64,000 nt of DNA, taken from contig NZ_QCYM01000013.1 of NCBI RefSeq assembly GCF_003075075.1, forward strand, positions 1-64,000. Reading direction: 5' to 3'. Origin of the DNA: Labrenzia sp. 011 (GTDB lineage Bacteria; Pseudomonadota; Alphaproteobacteria; Rhizobiales; Stappiaceae). Shown here piece by piece: positions 1 through 15,494 of this stretch. The position numbers and the translations under genes were made by a program. The notes below the pieces were generated by a model that searched no databases, was not told where the DNA came from, and saw only the letters and a list, made by a program, of their open reading frames with translations. How positions within the stretch are numbered: position 1 is the stretch's first letter; the number at the start of each line of letters is the position of its first letter.

Positions 1-3
1 CCG

Positions 4-1194
<1,191 letters not shown>

Positions 1195-1204
1195 GATGAA
1201 ACGG

Positions 1205-1238
1205 ACTGCCGGGCTTGCGCCCGGCAGTTTGCCCTCTT
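1205..1238 (+). terminator. Intrinsic terminator after tuf
   Basis: A perfect 10-bp stem, ACTGCCGGGC pairing with GCCCGGCAGT around a TTGC loop, starts 10 nt after the tuf stop. It is followed by TTTGCCCTCTT. The T-run is weak, so some transcripts may read on into tRNA-Trp. Confidence 0.7.
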
Positions 1239-1301
1239 AAATGTTGCGGTACGCGGCATCAGGGGGTATCAGGAGCGGGTCGCCGCAGGCGGTCCTTTTG
1301 A

Positions 1302-1377
1302 AGGGGTATAGCTCAGCTGGTAGAGCGACGGTCTCCAAAACCGTAGGTCGCGGGTTCGAACCCTGCTGCCCCTGCCA
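1302..1377 (+). tRNA. trnW: tRNA-Trp (CCA anticodon)
   Basis: A 76-nt cloverleaf with encoded CCA tail. The acceptor stem pairs AGGGGTA with TGCCCCT. The anticodon stem ACGGT/ACCGT (1328-1332 and 1340-1344) encloses CTCCAAA with anticodon CCA at 1335-1337. The T arm carries GGTTCGAACC. A single tRNA-Trp between tuf and secE is typical of alphaproteobacteria. Confidence 0.97.
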
Positions 1378-1420
1378 ATTTGCTCTTGATTAATCGCCCT
1401 CGAGGGCTTAAGAGTTTCCT

Positions 1421-1458
1421 CGAGTGAGGCGCGCGAAGGTTTTTCGCGCGCCCACTCG
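1421..1458 (+). promoter_or_regulatory. Strong hairpin in the secE leader
   Basis: CGAGTG pairs with CACTCG and, after a bulged A at 1427, GGCGCGCGAA pairs with TTCGCGCGCC around a 5-nt loop GGTTT. This gives 16 bp, ending 22 nt before the secE start. No T-run follows, so a terminator is unlikely. An RNA-processing site that frees tRNA-Trp from the secE mRNA, or an mRNA-stabilising hairpin, would fit. Function is inferred. Confidence 0.55.
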
Positions 1459-1480
1459 TATTTAACAGACCGGAACCGGA

Positions 1481-1678
1481 ATGGCGAAGACCAATCCCTT
1501 CAAATTCATCCAGGAAGTGCGCTCTGAAACGTCCAAGGTGACTTGGCCGACGCGCCGCGAGACCGCCGTGACCACCATCATGGTGTTCATCATGGTGTTG
1601 ATCGCCTCGATCTTCTTTCTCGTGGCGGATCAGTTGATGAGCCTCGGGATAGGCTATCTGCTGGGTGTGGGCGGCTAG
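1481..1678 (+). CDS. secE: Preprotein translocase subunit SecE
   Basis: Inner-membrane subunit that clamps SecY in the general secretion channel. At 65 residues it is the short, single-helix form common outside Enterobacteria. An amphipathic N-terminus with the conserved stretch EVRSETSKVTWPTRRE is followed by one transmembrane helix (about residues 32-55). The ATG follows AACCGGA, a weak ribosome site. nusG follows at once, the standard secE-nusG pair. Confidence 0.97.
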   Translation: MAKTNPFKFIQEVRSETSKVTWPTRRETAVTTIMVFIMVLIASIFFLVADQLMSLGIGYLLGVGG

Positions 1679-1732
1679 TTGCAGCACGCCGCCGGCTTTG
1701 AAGACAAAGAACAAGAAACGGAACTGAGATCT

Positions 1733-2263
1733 ATGGCCAAGCGCTGGTACATTGTGCACGCCTATTCCAATTTTGAGAAGAAGGTCGCCGAGTCCATTCG
1801 CGAAAAGGCCGAGCAGAAAGGTCTGTCCGATCTGTTCGAGGAAATTCTCGTTCCGATGGAAAAGGTCGTCGAGGTGCGCCGAGGCCGCAAGGTCGATGCG
1901 GAGCGCAAGTTCTTCCCGGGCTATGTCCTGGTGAAGATGGAGATGACCAACGAGGCGTTTCACCTGATCAAGGACACGCCGAAAGTCACCGGGTTCCTGG
2001 GGTCGGACCAGAAGCCGATGCCGATCCCGGAAAAGGAAGCCCTGCGCATCCTGAACCAGGTTCAGGAAGGCGTGGACCGGCCGAAGCCGTCCGTTACCTT
2101 CGAGGTGGGCGAGCAGGTGCGCGTGTCCGACGGGCCGTTCGCCTCCTTCTCCGGCCTTGTCGAGGAAGTGGACGACGAGCGTGCGCGTCTCAAGGTGGCC
2201 GTGTCCATCTTCGGTCGGGCGACGCCGGTGGAACTGGAATTCGGTCAGGTCGACAAGCTCTGA
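1733..2263 (+). CDS. nusG: Transcription termination/antitermination factor NusG
   Basis: Binds RNA polymerase, suppresses pausing, and links it to Rho or to the S10-bound ribosome. The 176-residue protein has an N-terminal NGN domain ([14 protein letters not shown] near the start, [10 protein letters not shown] about residues 62-71) and a C-terminal KOW domain (about 125-176, with [17 protein letters not shown]). The frame is open 54 nt further upstream from a TTG, but the ATG chosen gives the conserved MAKRWY start expected for the family. Confidence 0.97.
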   Translation: MAKRWYIVHAYSNFEKKVAESIREKAEQKGLSDLFEEILVPMEKVVEVRRGRKVDAERKFFPGYVLVKMEMTNEAFHLIKDTPKVTGFLGSDQKPMPIPEKEALRILNQVQEGVDRPKPSVTFEVGEQVRVSDGPFASFSGLVEEVDDERARLKVAVSIFGRATPVELEFGQVDKL

Positions 2264-2528
2264 CTGTTTGACCGTCTGTCGATCGTCCCGTCCTCACCTG
2301 CTATCGGATGAAGACGGAGAATCGGTCGAATCGGGGTGGCGCGGCGTTCTGCCGAATGCGCGATGCCCCGAAGGCGGTTTGAGTGCCCGACGGATTGCCC
2401 GCGAGGGTGGCGCCGGGATTGAAACGGGTGGAAGGTCCTGATGCTCTTCGCCGGGCATCGGCACGGACCGGACCACCAGCTCCCATGCAGACGGATTGCC
2501 GTCCGGATGCAAATGACTGGAGACAGAT
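2264..2528 (+). other. nusG-rplK intergenic leader
   Basis: A 265-nt gap with no convincing gene. In other bacteria this leader holds the L1 binding site that represses rplKA. A small hairpin GACGG-ATTG-CCGTC lies about 35 nt before rplK and could belong to such a site, but I cannot assign the L1 motif by eye. GGAGA ahead of the rplK ATG is the ribosome site. Confidence 0.4.
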
Positions 2529-2957
2529 ATGGCGAAGAAAATTGATGGTTTCCTGAAGCTTCAGGTGCCGGCAGGATCCGCGACGCCGTCGCCGCCCATC
2601 GGGCCAGCGCTCGGTCAGCGTGGTCTGAACATCATGGAATTCTGCAAGGCGTTCAACGCGCAGACCCAGGATGTGGAAAAGGGTGCTCCGTGCCCGACCG
2701 TGATTACCTATTACTCCGACAAGTCCTTCACGTTCGAAGTGAAGACGGCTCCGGTTAGCTTCTTCCTGAAGAAGGCCGCCAAGCTGCAGAAGGGGTCGGC
2801 GACTCCGGGCCGCGGTGTTGTCGGGTCCGTGACCCGGGCTCAGGTAAAGGAAATCGCCGAAGCCAAGATGAAGGACCTGAACGCCAACGACATCGATGCA
2901 GCAATGCTGATGGTCGAAGGTTCCGCCCGGTCCATGGGCCTGGAGGTATCGGAGTAA
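2529..2957 (+). CDS. rplK: 50S ribosomal protein L11
   Basis: Binds the GTPase-associated region of 23S rRNA together with the L10-L12 stalk and is needed for (p)ppGpp synthesis by RelA. It has 142 residues, the usual length. The N-terminal domain shows [20 protein letters not shown], with the prolines typical of L11, and the RNA-binding C-terminal domain ends in the conserved [10 protein letters not shown]. rplA starts 4 nt after the stop, so the two are co-translated. Confidence 0.98.
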   Translation: MAKKIDGFLKLQVPAGSATPSPPIGPALGQRGLNIMEFCKAFNAQTQDVEKGAPCPTVITYYSDKSFTFEVKTAPVSFFLKKAAKLQKGSATPGRGVVGSVTRAQVKEIAEAKMKDLNANDIDAAMLMVEGSARSMGLEVSE

Positions 2958-2961
2958 GATC

Positions 2962-3660
2962 ATGGCTAAAGTTGGAAAACGCATCAAGGCAGCGCGTGAA
3001 GGCCTGGACCGCAACAAGGAATATTCCCTGGATGAGGCCATCGGTCTCGTAAAGGGACGTTCCAAGACGAAATTCGACGAGACCGTCGAAGTCGCGATCA
3101 ATCTCGGTGTCGACCCGCGCCATGCGGACCAGATGGTCCGTGGCGTATGTGTGCTTCCGAACGGCACCGGCAAGAACGTTCGCGTTGCCGTGTTCGCTCG
3201 TGGCGACAAGGCCGACGAAGCCAAGGCTGCCGGCGCGGATGTGGTCGGTGCGGAAGAGCTGGTCCAGGAAGTCCAGGGCGGCAAGATCGATTTCGATCGC
3301 TGCATTGCGACTCCGGACATGATGCCGCTGGTCGGCCGTCTCGGCAAGGTGCTTGGCCCGCGCGGCCTGATGCCGAACCCGAAAGTCGGTACGGTCACAC
3401 CGGACGTGACCGCCGCGGTGAAGGATGCCAAGGGCGGCGCTGTCCAGTTCCGCGTCGAGAAGGCCGGTATCGTGCATGCGGGCGTCGGCAAGGTGTCTTT
3501 CTCCGAGGAAGCCATCTCGCAGAACGTCAGGGCCCTGATCGACGCCGTCCAGAAGGCCAAGCCTTCCGGCTCGAAAGGTTCCTACCTGAAGCGCATCGCC
3601 GTTTCCTCGACGATGGGCCCGGGTCTGAAAGTGGATCTGGCCAGCATCGCTGGCGAATAA
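2962..3660 (+). CDS. rplA: 50S ribosomal protein L1
   Basis: Forms the L1 stalk near the E site and, in studied bacteria, represses translation of the rplK-rplA mRNA. The 232-residue length is normal. The conserved stretch [20 protein letters not shown] lies in the middle of the protein. The GTP- and DNA-independent two-domain fold is implied by family, not visible. The next gene, rplJ, is 323 nt away behind a structured leader, which separates the L11 and L10 operons. Confidence 0.98.
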   Translation: MAKVGKRIKAAREGLDRNKEYSLDEAIGLVKGRSKTKFDETVEVAINLGVDPRHADQMVRGVCVLPNGTGKNVRVAVFARGDKADEAKAAGADVVGAEELVQEVQGGKIDFDRCIATPDMMPLVGRLGKVLGPRGLMPNPKVGTVTPDVTAAVKDAKGGAVQFRVEKAGIVHAGVGKVSFSEEAISQNVRALIDAVQKAKPSGSKGSYLKRIAVSSTMGPGLKVDLASIAGE

Positions 3661-3690
3661 TCCGGGGTTTCCGGATTGAAACCAAGATTT

Positions 3691-3815
3691 CGGCCGAAAG
3701 GCCGGAACGACCCGGCGGCTCGCCGCCGGGTTACCCTGTCCGAGACTGCAGGTGCCGGGAAACCGGCTTAAGCCGCAAAGGCCTGCATAGATGGGTGAGA
3801 ACCGAATTCTCCGCG
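3691..3815 (+). promoter_or_regulatory. L10-type mRNA leader (rplJL autoregulation)
   Basis: This stretch is folded throughout. CGGCC-GAAA-GGCCG (3691-3704) and a 9-bp repeat CCCGGCGGC/GCCGCCGGG (3711-3730, two T's after it) come first. Then a composite stem pairs TGCAGG (3747-3752) with CCTGCA (3782-3787) and encloses GCCGG-GAAA-CCGGC (3754-3767). The GAGACTGCAGGTG segment and its position before rplJ match what is known of L10 leaders, where the L10-(L12) complex binds its own mRNA and represses translation. The 3' boundary is approximate. Confidence 0.6.
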
Positions 3816-3983
3816 CAAGCGGAAACCGAGGTTCGAACCAGACCTTGCCGCACGCCTCATGGGTGTGAAGGTGAGGGGACAGGACCCTGAGCGTCGTCCA
3901 GCGGGACGGTACCGGGTTCGGGACCATCCGCCTGGCGGCAAAGGTAAACCGGCGGCGGCAACGCCGCCAAATGGAGAAGGCAA

Positions 3984-4502
3984 GTGGAAAGAGCGGAAAA
4001 GCACGAGTTCGTGACGTCTCTCAACGCCGAACTGGGTAACACCGGTGTTGTTGTCGTTGCGCACTATGCAGGTCTTTCGGTTGCCCAGATGACCGCGTTG
4101 CGGGCATCTGTGCGCGAAGCCGGCGGCACTGTGAAAGTCGCAAAGAACCGCCTTATCAAACTCGCCCTTCAAGGCACTGACCTTGAGCACATCTCCGACC
4201 TGTTTCAGGGCCCGACCGTACTCGTCTACTCCGACGATCCGGTAGCAGCTCCGAAAGCAGCCGTCGATTTCGCCAAGGCAAACGACAAGTTTGCAATCCT
4301 TGGCGGTGCTCTTGGCACGACCAACCTGAACCCGGACGGGGTCAAGTCTCTGGCAACCATGCCGTCGCTCGATGAGCTGCGCGCGAAACTGGTTGGCATG
4401 ATTCAGACCCCGGCATCCCGGATTGCCCAGGTTGTCAACGCACCGGCCGGGCAGCTCGCCCGCGTCTTCGGCGCGTATGCCAAGAAGGACGAGGCCGCGT
4501 AA
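3984..4502 (+). CDS. rplJ: 50S ribosomal protein L10
   Basis: Base of the flexible stalk: it binds 23S rRNA with L11 and anchors L7/L12 dimers through its C-terminal helix. 172 residues. The start is GTG, set by GGAGAAGG 3 nt upstream, and gives [10 protein letters not shown] as in related alphaproteobacteria. [12 protein letters not shown] is the family's conserved N-terminal helix. Expression is probably controlled by the folded leader upstream, and rplL follows 60 nt later. Confidence 0.97.
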   Translation: MERAEKHEFVTSLNAELGNTGVVVVAHYAGLSVAQMTALRASVREAGGTVKVAKNRLIKLALQGTDLEHISDLFQGPTVLVYSDDPVAAPKAAVDFAKANDKFAILGGALGTTNLNPDGVKSLATMPSLDELRAKLVGMIQTPASRIAQVVNAPAGQLARVFGAYAKKDEAA

Positions 4503-4562
4503 GGCGTCCAGATACATTGTCTTATGAAACCGTTACTGGTTCGAACTTAAGGTACTTAGAAA

Positions 4563-4940
4563 ATGGCTGATCTTGAAAAGCTCGTTGAAGAACTGTCCGC
4601 ACTGACCGTGATGGAAGCTGCTGAACTTTCGAAGCTTCTGGAAGACAAGTGGGGCGTTTCCGCCGCTGCTCCGGTTGCAGTTGCTGCTGTTGCCGGTGGT
4701 GCCGGTGAAGCTGCCGCTGCTGAAGAGAAAACCGAATTTGACGTTGTTCTGACCGCCGCCGGCGACAAGAAAATCAACGTCATCAAGGAAGTCCGTGCAA
4801 TCACCGGTCTTGGCCTGAAAGAAGCCAAGGAGCTCGTTGAGTCCGCTCCGAAGCCGGTCAAGGAAGCTGTCAGCAAGGACGAAGCTGAAGAGCTGAAGAA
4901 AAAGCTGGAAGAAGCAGGCGCTTCTGTCGAGCTGAAATAA
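4563..4940 (+). CDS. rplL: 50S ribosomal protein L7/L12
   Basis: Multicopy stalk protein that recruits EF-Tu, EF-G and other translational GTPases. 125 residues: an N-terminal dimerisation region, an Ala/Gly/Val-rich hinge (about 34-53), and a C-terminal domain with the conserved [20 protein letters not shown]. It is followed not by a simple terminator but by two hairpins before rpoB, as expected for a gene needed in several-fold excess over its neighbours. Confidence 0.98.
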   Translation: MADLEKLVEELSALTVMEAAELSKLLEDKWGVSAAAPVAVAAVAGGAGEAAAAEEKTEFDVVLTAAGDKKINVIKEVRAITGLGLKEAKELVESAPKPVKEAVSKDEAEELKKKLEEAGASVELK

Positions 4941-4962
4941 CAAAGGCTTATTGCCTTTCAGG

Positions 4963-5023
4963 CGGTCCCGGGTTTCCCGGGACCGTTACTTGCCCCGGCG
5001 GGTTCCACCCGTTTCCGGGGCAA
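4963..5023 (+). terminator. Two hairpins between rplL and rpoB (attenuator-like)
   Basis: CGGTCCCGGG pairs with CCCGGGACCG around TTT (4963-4985), followed by TTACTT. A second stem, TTGCCCCGG with CCGGGGCAA (4990-5023), holds an inner CGGGT/ACCCG pair. Partial termination or processing between rplL and rpoB is established in E. coli; the same role here is inference. About 200 nt of leader without a recognisable gene remain before rpoB. Confidence 0.6.
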
Positions 5024-5229
5024 AAGTCCCACTAGGGCATCCTGTGTTCGCGAGGACGCAGACCAAGGTGCCCTGGACCCCTTAGACCGATCAACCGGTC
5101 CGCCTTAGAGTGATGGCACTTCAAGGCAGGTTGATCTAGGGGGACGGTTTTCCGAAGCGCCCGGGCGGTGGCCCGATTGGACAAGGGGCGTTTCGGGAAG
5201 CCGTTACCCGGCCGATACGAGGAGCGACA

Positions 5230-8200
5230 ATGACCCAAACGTTCAACGGTCGCAAAAAGGTCCGTAAATATTACGGATCGATCCGCGATGTCGCGGCTAT
5301 GCCCAATCTCATCGAGGTTCAGAAAGCATCCTACGACCAGTTTCTGCAGGTCGACGAGATGCCCGGTGGCGGCCGCAAGATTGAAGGCCTTGAAGCGGTC
5401 TTCCAGTCCGTATTTCCCATTTCCGATTTTGCGGGCACCTCCCTTCTGGAGTTCGTGTCCTACGAATTTGAAGCTCCCAAATACGATGTCGACGAGTGCC
5501 GCCAGCGCGACATGACCTTCGCTGCGCCGCTGAAAGTCACCCTGCGCCTCATCGTGTTCGACGTCGACGAAGATACCGGCGCCAAGTCCGTCAAAGACAT
5601 CAAGGAGCAGGATGTCTACATGGGCGACATGCCGCTCATGACCGACAACGGCACGTTCATCGTCAACGGCACCGAGCGCGTGATCGTCTCCCAGATGCAC
5701 CGCTCCCCGGGCGTGTTCTTCGATCACGACAAGGGCAAGACCCATTCGTCCGGCAAGCTGCTGTTCGCCGCCCGCGTGATTCCCTATCGCGGTTCCTGGC
5801 TCGACATCGAGTTCGATGCCAAGGACATCGTGCATGCCCGCATCGACCGCCGCCGCAAGATCCCGGTCACCTCGCTGCTGATGGCTCTGGGCCTGGACGG
5901 CGAAGAGATCCTGAACACCTTCTACAAGCGCGTCGACTATACCCGTCAGAAGGACGGGGCCTGGCGCATGCCGTTCGACGGCGCCCGTCTGAAGGGCACC
6001 AAGGCCTCCTATGACCTGATCGACGCCGACAGCGGCGAAGTCGTTGTCGAAGGCGGCCGCAAGATCACCGCGCGGACCATCAAGCAGCTCGATGAGAAGG
6101 GCGTCACCGCCCTGAAGGTCACCGATGAGGATCTGCACGGGCAGTATCTCGCCGAGGACATCGTCGATGCGACCAGCGGCGAGATCTACGCCGAAGCCGG
6201 TACGGAAATCACCGAAAAGCTGCTGGAAGAGCTTGTCGAACGCGGCTATCACGAGCTGTCGATGCTCGACATCGACCACGTCAACACCGGTGCCTATATC
6301 CGCAACACGCTCGCGGTCGACAAGAACGAGTCCCGCGAAGACGCGCTGTTCGATATCTACCGCGTGATGCGTCCGGGCGAGCCGCCCACCATCGATACCG
6401 CCGAAGCGATGTTCCAGTCGCTGTTCTTCGACGGGGAACGCTATGATCTGTCCGCGGTCGGCCGCGTGAAGATGAACATGCGTCTCGATCTCCAGTGCGA
6501 GGACACGGTCCGCACGCTGCGCAAGGAAGACATCCTGGAAGTTATCCGGGTTCTTCTCGACCTGCGCGACGGACGGGGCGACATCGATGACATCGACAAC
6601 CTCGGCAACCGCCGTGTGCGGTCTGTCGGTGAGTTGATGGAAAACCAGTATCGCGTCGGCCTTCTGCGCATGGAACGTGCGATCAAGGAGCGGATGAGCT
6701 CCGTCGAGATCGACACGGTCATGCCGCAGGATCTGATCAACGCCAAGCCGGCGGCTGCCGCCGTGCGCGAGTTCTTCGGATCCTCGCAGCTGTCGCAGTT
6801 CATGGATCAGACCAACCCGCTGTCGGAAGTCACCCACAAGCGCCGCCTGTCGGCACTTGGGCCGGGCGGTCTGACGCGCGAACGCGCGGGCTTCGAAGTC
6901 CGCGACGTTCACCCGACGCACTACGGCCGTATCTGCCCGATCGAAACGCCGGAAGGCCCGAACATCGGTCTGATCAACTCCCTGGCGACCTTTGCGCGTG
7001 TCAACAAGTACGGCTTCATCGAAAGCCCGTACCGCAAGGTGAAGGACGGCACCGTTACCAACGAGGTCGTCTATCTCTCCGCCATGGAAGAGGCCAAGCA
7101 CTACGTTGCGCAGTCCAACGCCGTCTACAACGACGAGGGGCACTTCACCGAAGAGCTGATCACCTGCCGTCACGCCGGTGAAAACATGATGGTCCCCTCT
7201 GAAAAGGTGGACCTGATGGACGTGTCGCCGAAACAGCTTGTCTCGGTTGCCGCCGCGCTCATTCCGTTCCTGGAAAACGACGATGCGAACCGCGCCCTGA
7301 TGGGCTCGAACATGCAGCGTCAGGCCGTGCCTCTGGTGCGCGCCGAAGCGCCGTTCGTGGGAACCGGCATGGAGCCGATCGTGGCACGCGATTCCGGGGC
7401 CGCCATCGGCGCCCGCCGTGCCGGCGTGGTCGACCAGGTGGACGCCACCCGTATCGTCATCCGGGCGACGGAAGATCTCGATCCGGGCAAGTCCGGCGTC
7501 GACATCTACCGCCTGCAGAAGTTCCAGCGTTCGAACCAGAACACCTGTATCAACCAGCGTCCGCTGGTGCGTGTGGGTGACCGGATCAACAAGGGCGATA
7601 TCATCGCGGATGGTCCGTCGACCGACCTCGGCGATCTGGCGCTCGGCAAGAACGTGCTCGTCGCGTTCATGCCCTGGAACGGCTACAACTTCGAGGATTC
7701 CATCCTCCTGTCCGAACGCATCGTCTCCGACGACGTGTTCACCTCCATCCACCTGGAAGAATTCGAGGTGATGGCGCGCGACACCAAGCTTGGGCCTGAG
7801 GAAATCACCCGCGATATTCCGAATGTTTCGGAAGAAGCGCTGAAGAACCTCGACGAAGCCGGCATCGTCTATATCGGCGCCGAACTTCATCCGGGCGATA
7901 TCCTCGTGGGCAAGATCACGCCGAAGGGTGAAAGCCCGATGACGCCGGAAGAAAAGCTTCTGCGTGCCATCTTCGGTGAGAAGGCCTCCGATGTCCGCGA
8001 TACGTCCCTGCGTCTGCCGCCGGGAGTTTCCGGCACGGTCGTCGAAGTGCGCGTCTTCAATCGCCACGGCGTTGAAAAGGACGAGCGCGCGATGGCGATC
8101 GAGCGCGAGGAAATCGAGCGTCTCGCGAAGGACCGCGACGATGAACAGGCGATCCTCGACCGCAACGTCTACGGCCGTCTGGCCGAGATGCTGATGGGCA

Positions 8201-9369
8201 AGTCGGCCATTGCCGGTCCCAAGGGCTTCAAGAAGGACACGGAACTGACCGGGGACGTTCTCAACGACTTCCCGCGCTCGCAGTGGTGGCAGTTTGCCTG
8301 CGACGACGAGAAGTTCATGTCCGAAATCGAAGCCCTGCGCGGCCAGTATGACGACAGCCGCAAGCGCCTCGAGCAGCGGTTCATCGACAAGGTCGAGAAA
8401 CTGCAGCGCGGAGACGAACTGCCGCCGGGTGTCATGAAGATGGTCAAGGTTTTCGTTGCCGTGAAGCGCAAGCTTCAGCCGGGCGACAAGATGGCCGGCC
8501 GTCACGGCAACAAGGGTGTGGTGTCCAAGATCAATCCTTGCGAGGACATGCCGTTCCTGGCGGACGGCACCCATGTCGACATCGTGCTCAACCCGCTCGG
8601 CGTTCCCTCGCGCATGAACGTCGGCCAGATCCTGGAAACCCATCTGGGCTGGGCCTGCCGCGGCATGGGCAAGCGGATCGGTGAACTCTACGAAGAGTAC
8701 CGCAAGTCCGGCGAGATCAACGAGCTGCGTGGCAAGATCGTCGAGATCTACGGCGACAACCTCAAGGGCGATCCCGTCCAGGAATATGATGACGAGAGCA
8801 TCGTGCGCCTGGCGGACCAGCTGAAGAAGGGCGTTTCTATCGCGACGCCGGTCTTCGACGGAGCCCGCGAACCTGACGTTGTCGATGCGCTCAACATCGC
8901 CGGCTACGATACGAGCGGCCAGTCCGTGCTCTACGACGGGCGGACCGGTGAGGAATTCGACCGCAAGGTGACCGTGGGCTACATCTACATGCTCAAGCTC
9001 CACCACCTGGTCGATGACAAGATCCATGCCCGTTCGATCGGTCCGTACTCGCTCGTTACCCAGCAGCCGCTGGGAGGCAAGGCGCAGTTCGGTGGTCAGC
9101 GCTTCGGGGAAATGGAAGTCTGGGCGCTTGAAGCTTACGGTGCGGCCTACACGCTGCAGGAAATGCTCACTGTCAAGTCGGACGATGTTGCCGGCCGTAC
9201 GAAGGTCTATGAGGCCATCGTTCGCGGCGACGACACGTTCGAGGCGGGCATACCGGAAAGCTTCAACGTGCTCGTGAAGGAAATGCGGTCGCTGGGTCTC
9301 AACGTTGAACTGCAACGTAATGACAAACCCATGATTGCCGGGGAAGAAACTGCTGACGCAGCGGAATAA
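5230..9369 (+). CDS. rpoB: DNA-directed RNA polymerase beta subunit
   Basis: With beta' it forms the active site cleft. 1379 residues, full length for alphaproteobacteria. The rifampicin pocket reads [14 protein letters not shown] (518-531) followed by [10 protein letters not shown], and keeps the sensitive-type D526, H536 and S541 (E. coli D516, H526, S531). Downstream, [12 protein letters not shown] in the C-terminal third carries the lysine-rich catalytic-site segment. ATG follows GAGGAGCGACA. It lies 92 nt ahead of rpoC in the same operon. Confidence 0.99.
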   Translation: MTQTFNGRKKVRKYYGSIRDVAAMPNLIEVQKASYDQFLQVDEMPGGGRKIEGLEAVFQSVFPISDFAGTSLLEFVSYEFEAPKYDVDECRQRDMTFAAPLKVTLRLIVFDVDEDTGAKSVKDIKEQDVYMGDMPLMTDNGTFIVNGTERVIVSQMHRSPGVFFDHDKGKTHSSGKLLFAARVIPYRGSWLDIEFDAKDIVHARIDRRRKIPVTSLLMALGLDGEEILNTFYKRVDYTRQKDGAWRMPFDGARLKGTKASYDLIDADSGEVVVEGGRKITARTIKQLDEKGVTALKVTDEDLHGQYLAEDIVDATSGEIYAEAGTEITEKLLEELVERGYHELSMLDIDHVNTGAYIRNTLAVDKNESREDALFDIYRVMRPGEPPTIDTAEAMFQSLFFDGERYDLSAVGRVKMNMRLDLQCEDTVRTLRKEDILEVIRVLLDLRDGRGDIDDIDNLGNRRVRSVGELMENQYRVGLLRMERAIKERMSSVEIDTVMPQDLINAKPAAAAVREFFGSSQLSQFMDQTNPLSEVTHKRRLSALGPGGLTRERAGFEVRDVHPTHYGRICPIETPEGPNIGLINSLATFARVNKYGFIESPYRKVKDGTVTNEVVYLSAMEEAKHYVAQSNAVYNDEGHFTEELITCRHAGENMMVPSEKVDLMDVSPKQLVSVAAALIPFLENDDANRALMGSNMQRQAVPLVRAEAPFVGTGMEPIVARDSGAAIGARRAGVVDQVDATRIVIRATEDLDPGKSGVDIYRLQKFQRSNQNTCINQRPLVRVGDRINKGDIIADGPSTDLGDLALGKNVLVAFMPWNGYNFEDSILLSERIVSDDVFTSIHLEEFEVMARDTKLGPEEITRDIPNVSEEALKNLDEAGIVYIGAELHPGDILVGKITPKGESPMTPEEKLLRAIFGEKASDVRDTSLRLPPGVSGTVVEVRVFNRHGVEKDERAMAIEREEIERLAKDRDDEQAILDRNVYGRLAEMLMGKSAIAGPKGFKKDTELTGDVLNDFPRSQWWQFACDDEKFMSEIEALRGQYDDSRKRLEQRFIDKVEKLQRGDELPPGVMKMVKVFVAVKRKLQPGDKMAGRHGNKGVVSKINPCEDMPFLADGTHVDIVLNPLGVPSRMNVGQILETHLGWACRGMGKRIGELYEEYRKSGEINELRGKIVEIYGDNLKGDPVQEYDDESIVRLADQLKKGVSIATPVFDGAREPDVVDALNIAGYDTSGQSVLYDGRTGEEFDRKVTVGYIYMLKLHHLVDDKIHARSIGPYSLVTQQPLGGKAQFGGQRFGEMEVWALEAYGAAYTLQEMLTVKSDDVAGRTKVYEAIVRGDDTFEAGIPESFNVLVKEMRSLGLNVELQRNDKPMIAGEETADAAE

Positions 9370-9461
9370 CCCCGGCAACGGACCCCGAATGACTTGGTAT
9401 GCCGGAGACGGGGAGGGGCAACAACGCCCGCTTCCCGCCCGTGCATCGAAGGAGATGGACC

Positions 9462-13661
<4,200 letters not shown>

Positions 13662-13689
13662 AGGGCGGCATGACGACCGACATGATAAC

Positions 13690-13717
13690 AAAGGCCGCCT
13701 CCGGGCGGCCTTTCTTG
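13690..13717 (+). terminator. Intrinsic terminator of the rpoBC operon
   Basis: AAAGGCCGCC pairs with GGCGGCCTTT around a TCCG loop, followed by CTTGTCT. The A and T flanks make it usable from both strands. Confidence 0.85.
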
Positions 13718-13745
13718 TCTCAAGCGAGAAAAAGAGGTCCGTGAC

Positions 13746-14039
13746 ATGAACGACAATGACGTTGAAATGGAACCGGTGGTCTACATCGTGATCGGCAGGG
13801 TCTGGGAGAAGGAGAACGCCTTGCCGGACGACGCCATCACGATCCATGCGCTGCTGAGTGCGGCGGATGAGGACGATGCCGTCCGCAAGACGCTGGAATC
13901 GCTGTCCGCCCAGGGCTTCGCCGAGGCCGAACTCGACCAGATCGGCGTCATGGACGGAGAACCGGACGATGCGGTCTATGAAGGGGCCTATCAGGATGCG
14001 CTCGCCGGCAATGTGGCAGTGGTCACCTTTACCGCCTGA
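13746..14039 (+). CDS. Small acidic protein of unknown function
   Basis: 97 residues, acidic, no signal peptide or membrane segment. I do not recognise a family. The N-terminal beta-like stretch VVYIVIGRVW, a helical middle (DEDDAVRKTLESL) and a C-terminal AVVTFTA suggest a small single alpha/beta domain. It sits alone between the rpoC terminator and the rpsL promoter region. AGAGG lies about 12 nt before the ATG, a poor ribosome site. Codon use resembles its neighbours, so it is probably a real gene. Confidence 0.7.
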   Translation: MNDNDVEMEPVVYIVIGRVWEKENALPDDAITIHALLSAADEDDAVRKTLESLSAQGFAEAELDQIGVMDGEPDDAVYEGAYQDALAGNVAVVTFTA

Positions 14040-14305
14040 CGCCTGAATGGCGCGGCGGACCCGCGGGGAGGGAGTGAGCCTGCGCGCAATCGCGCCGGTT
14101 TGCGAATCCGGCGCAGGGGCCTTTGAACGGCAAGGCGATTCCCGCCGGGAGATGTCGGCGGGGAATCAATGAATCCGGCCGCGAAATAAAATTACAAAAT
14201 ACCCGCCCTGTTGTTGCGATAAGTTGGCCTTTCCGGCGGAAATAGGCTTCAAAACAGGGTGACAAGACCGGCTTTGCCGGAAATGCGGTTTTTTCGATAA
14301 ATCGC
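14040..14305 (+). other. Intergenic region with inverted repeats upstream of the str promoter
   Basis: No gene is seen. Two inverted repeats lie just after the small gene: GCGCCGG/CCGGCGC (14092-14114, 9-nt loop) and GATTCCCGCC/GGCGGGGAATC with one bulge (14137-14167). Neither has a T-run, so they are weak terminator candidates. An A-rich stretch (AAATAAAATTACAAAATAC) follows at about 14184. CGGC-TTT-GCCG (14270-14280) precedes a run of six T's at 14289. Confidence 0.45.
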
Positions 14306-14334
14306 TTGACGCAATGGGTGCATATGGGTAGTTT
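14306..14334 (+). promoter_or_regulatory. Probable sigma-70 promoter of the str operon
   Basis: TTGACG (14306-14311) is separated by 17 nt from TAGTTT (14329-14334). The -35 is near consensus; the -10 keeps the first two T-A bases and the last T. The position, about 270 nt before rpsL, implies a long leader. Confidence 0.5.
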
Positions 14335-14615
14335 CCGCGCATCCCAAGGGCAGGCGGTAAGAGTGAACCGTCCAGCGCGACCTTAAGCGCAGGACCCAAT
14401 CCTTTTAAACGCTGCCGGGTTACATAGGCGAATAAGCGTCGATTGCATGACCGCGAGGTAACTCGTGGTCCTCTGGTTTTTCGCAGCGCCGGCCGCTCTT
14501 CGGAGCGCGCGGGCGCGATTCTGCATGTCTTGAAAGGGTCCGCTTTCAGGATGCAGGTCAGCGCAGGACTGCAGTTGCATACGAATTTTTGGATGGACAA
14601 GGTAAAGGGCAAAGA
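14335..14615 (+). promoter_or_regulatory. Long folded leader of rpsL
   Basis: Three successive hairpins can be drawn. GACCGCGAG with CTCGTGGTC closes a GTAA tetraloop (14449-14470), and TTTTT follows after 6 nt. GCGCC/GGCGC with an inner CGCTC-TTCG-GAGCG spans 14486-14516. TGCAT plus CTTGAAAG pairs with CTTTCAGG plus ATGCA at 14522-14555. The first resembles an attenuator and the others are stable GNRA/UUCG-type structures. Control of the str operon here is inference; in E. coli S7 represses the operon at a different site. Confidence 0.5.
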
Positions 14616-15469
<854 letters not shown>

Positions 15470-15494
15470 TTTGTGACTTCGAAGGGCTGACGCA

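Noticed and set aside
2355-2395. Weak resemblance of CCCCGAAGGCGGTTTGAGTGC to the core of the 110-nt repeat
   Set aside because: The match is short and the flanking arms do not align.
5032-9378. 1448-residue open frame antisense to rpoB
   Set aside because: Exact shadow of rpoB produced by GC-rich codon bias; low-complexity His/Val/Asp composition and no family features. The same holds for 9558-13847 against rpoC and 15312-17576 against fusA.
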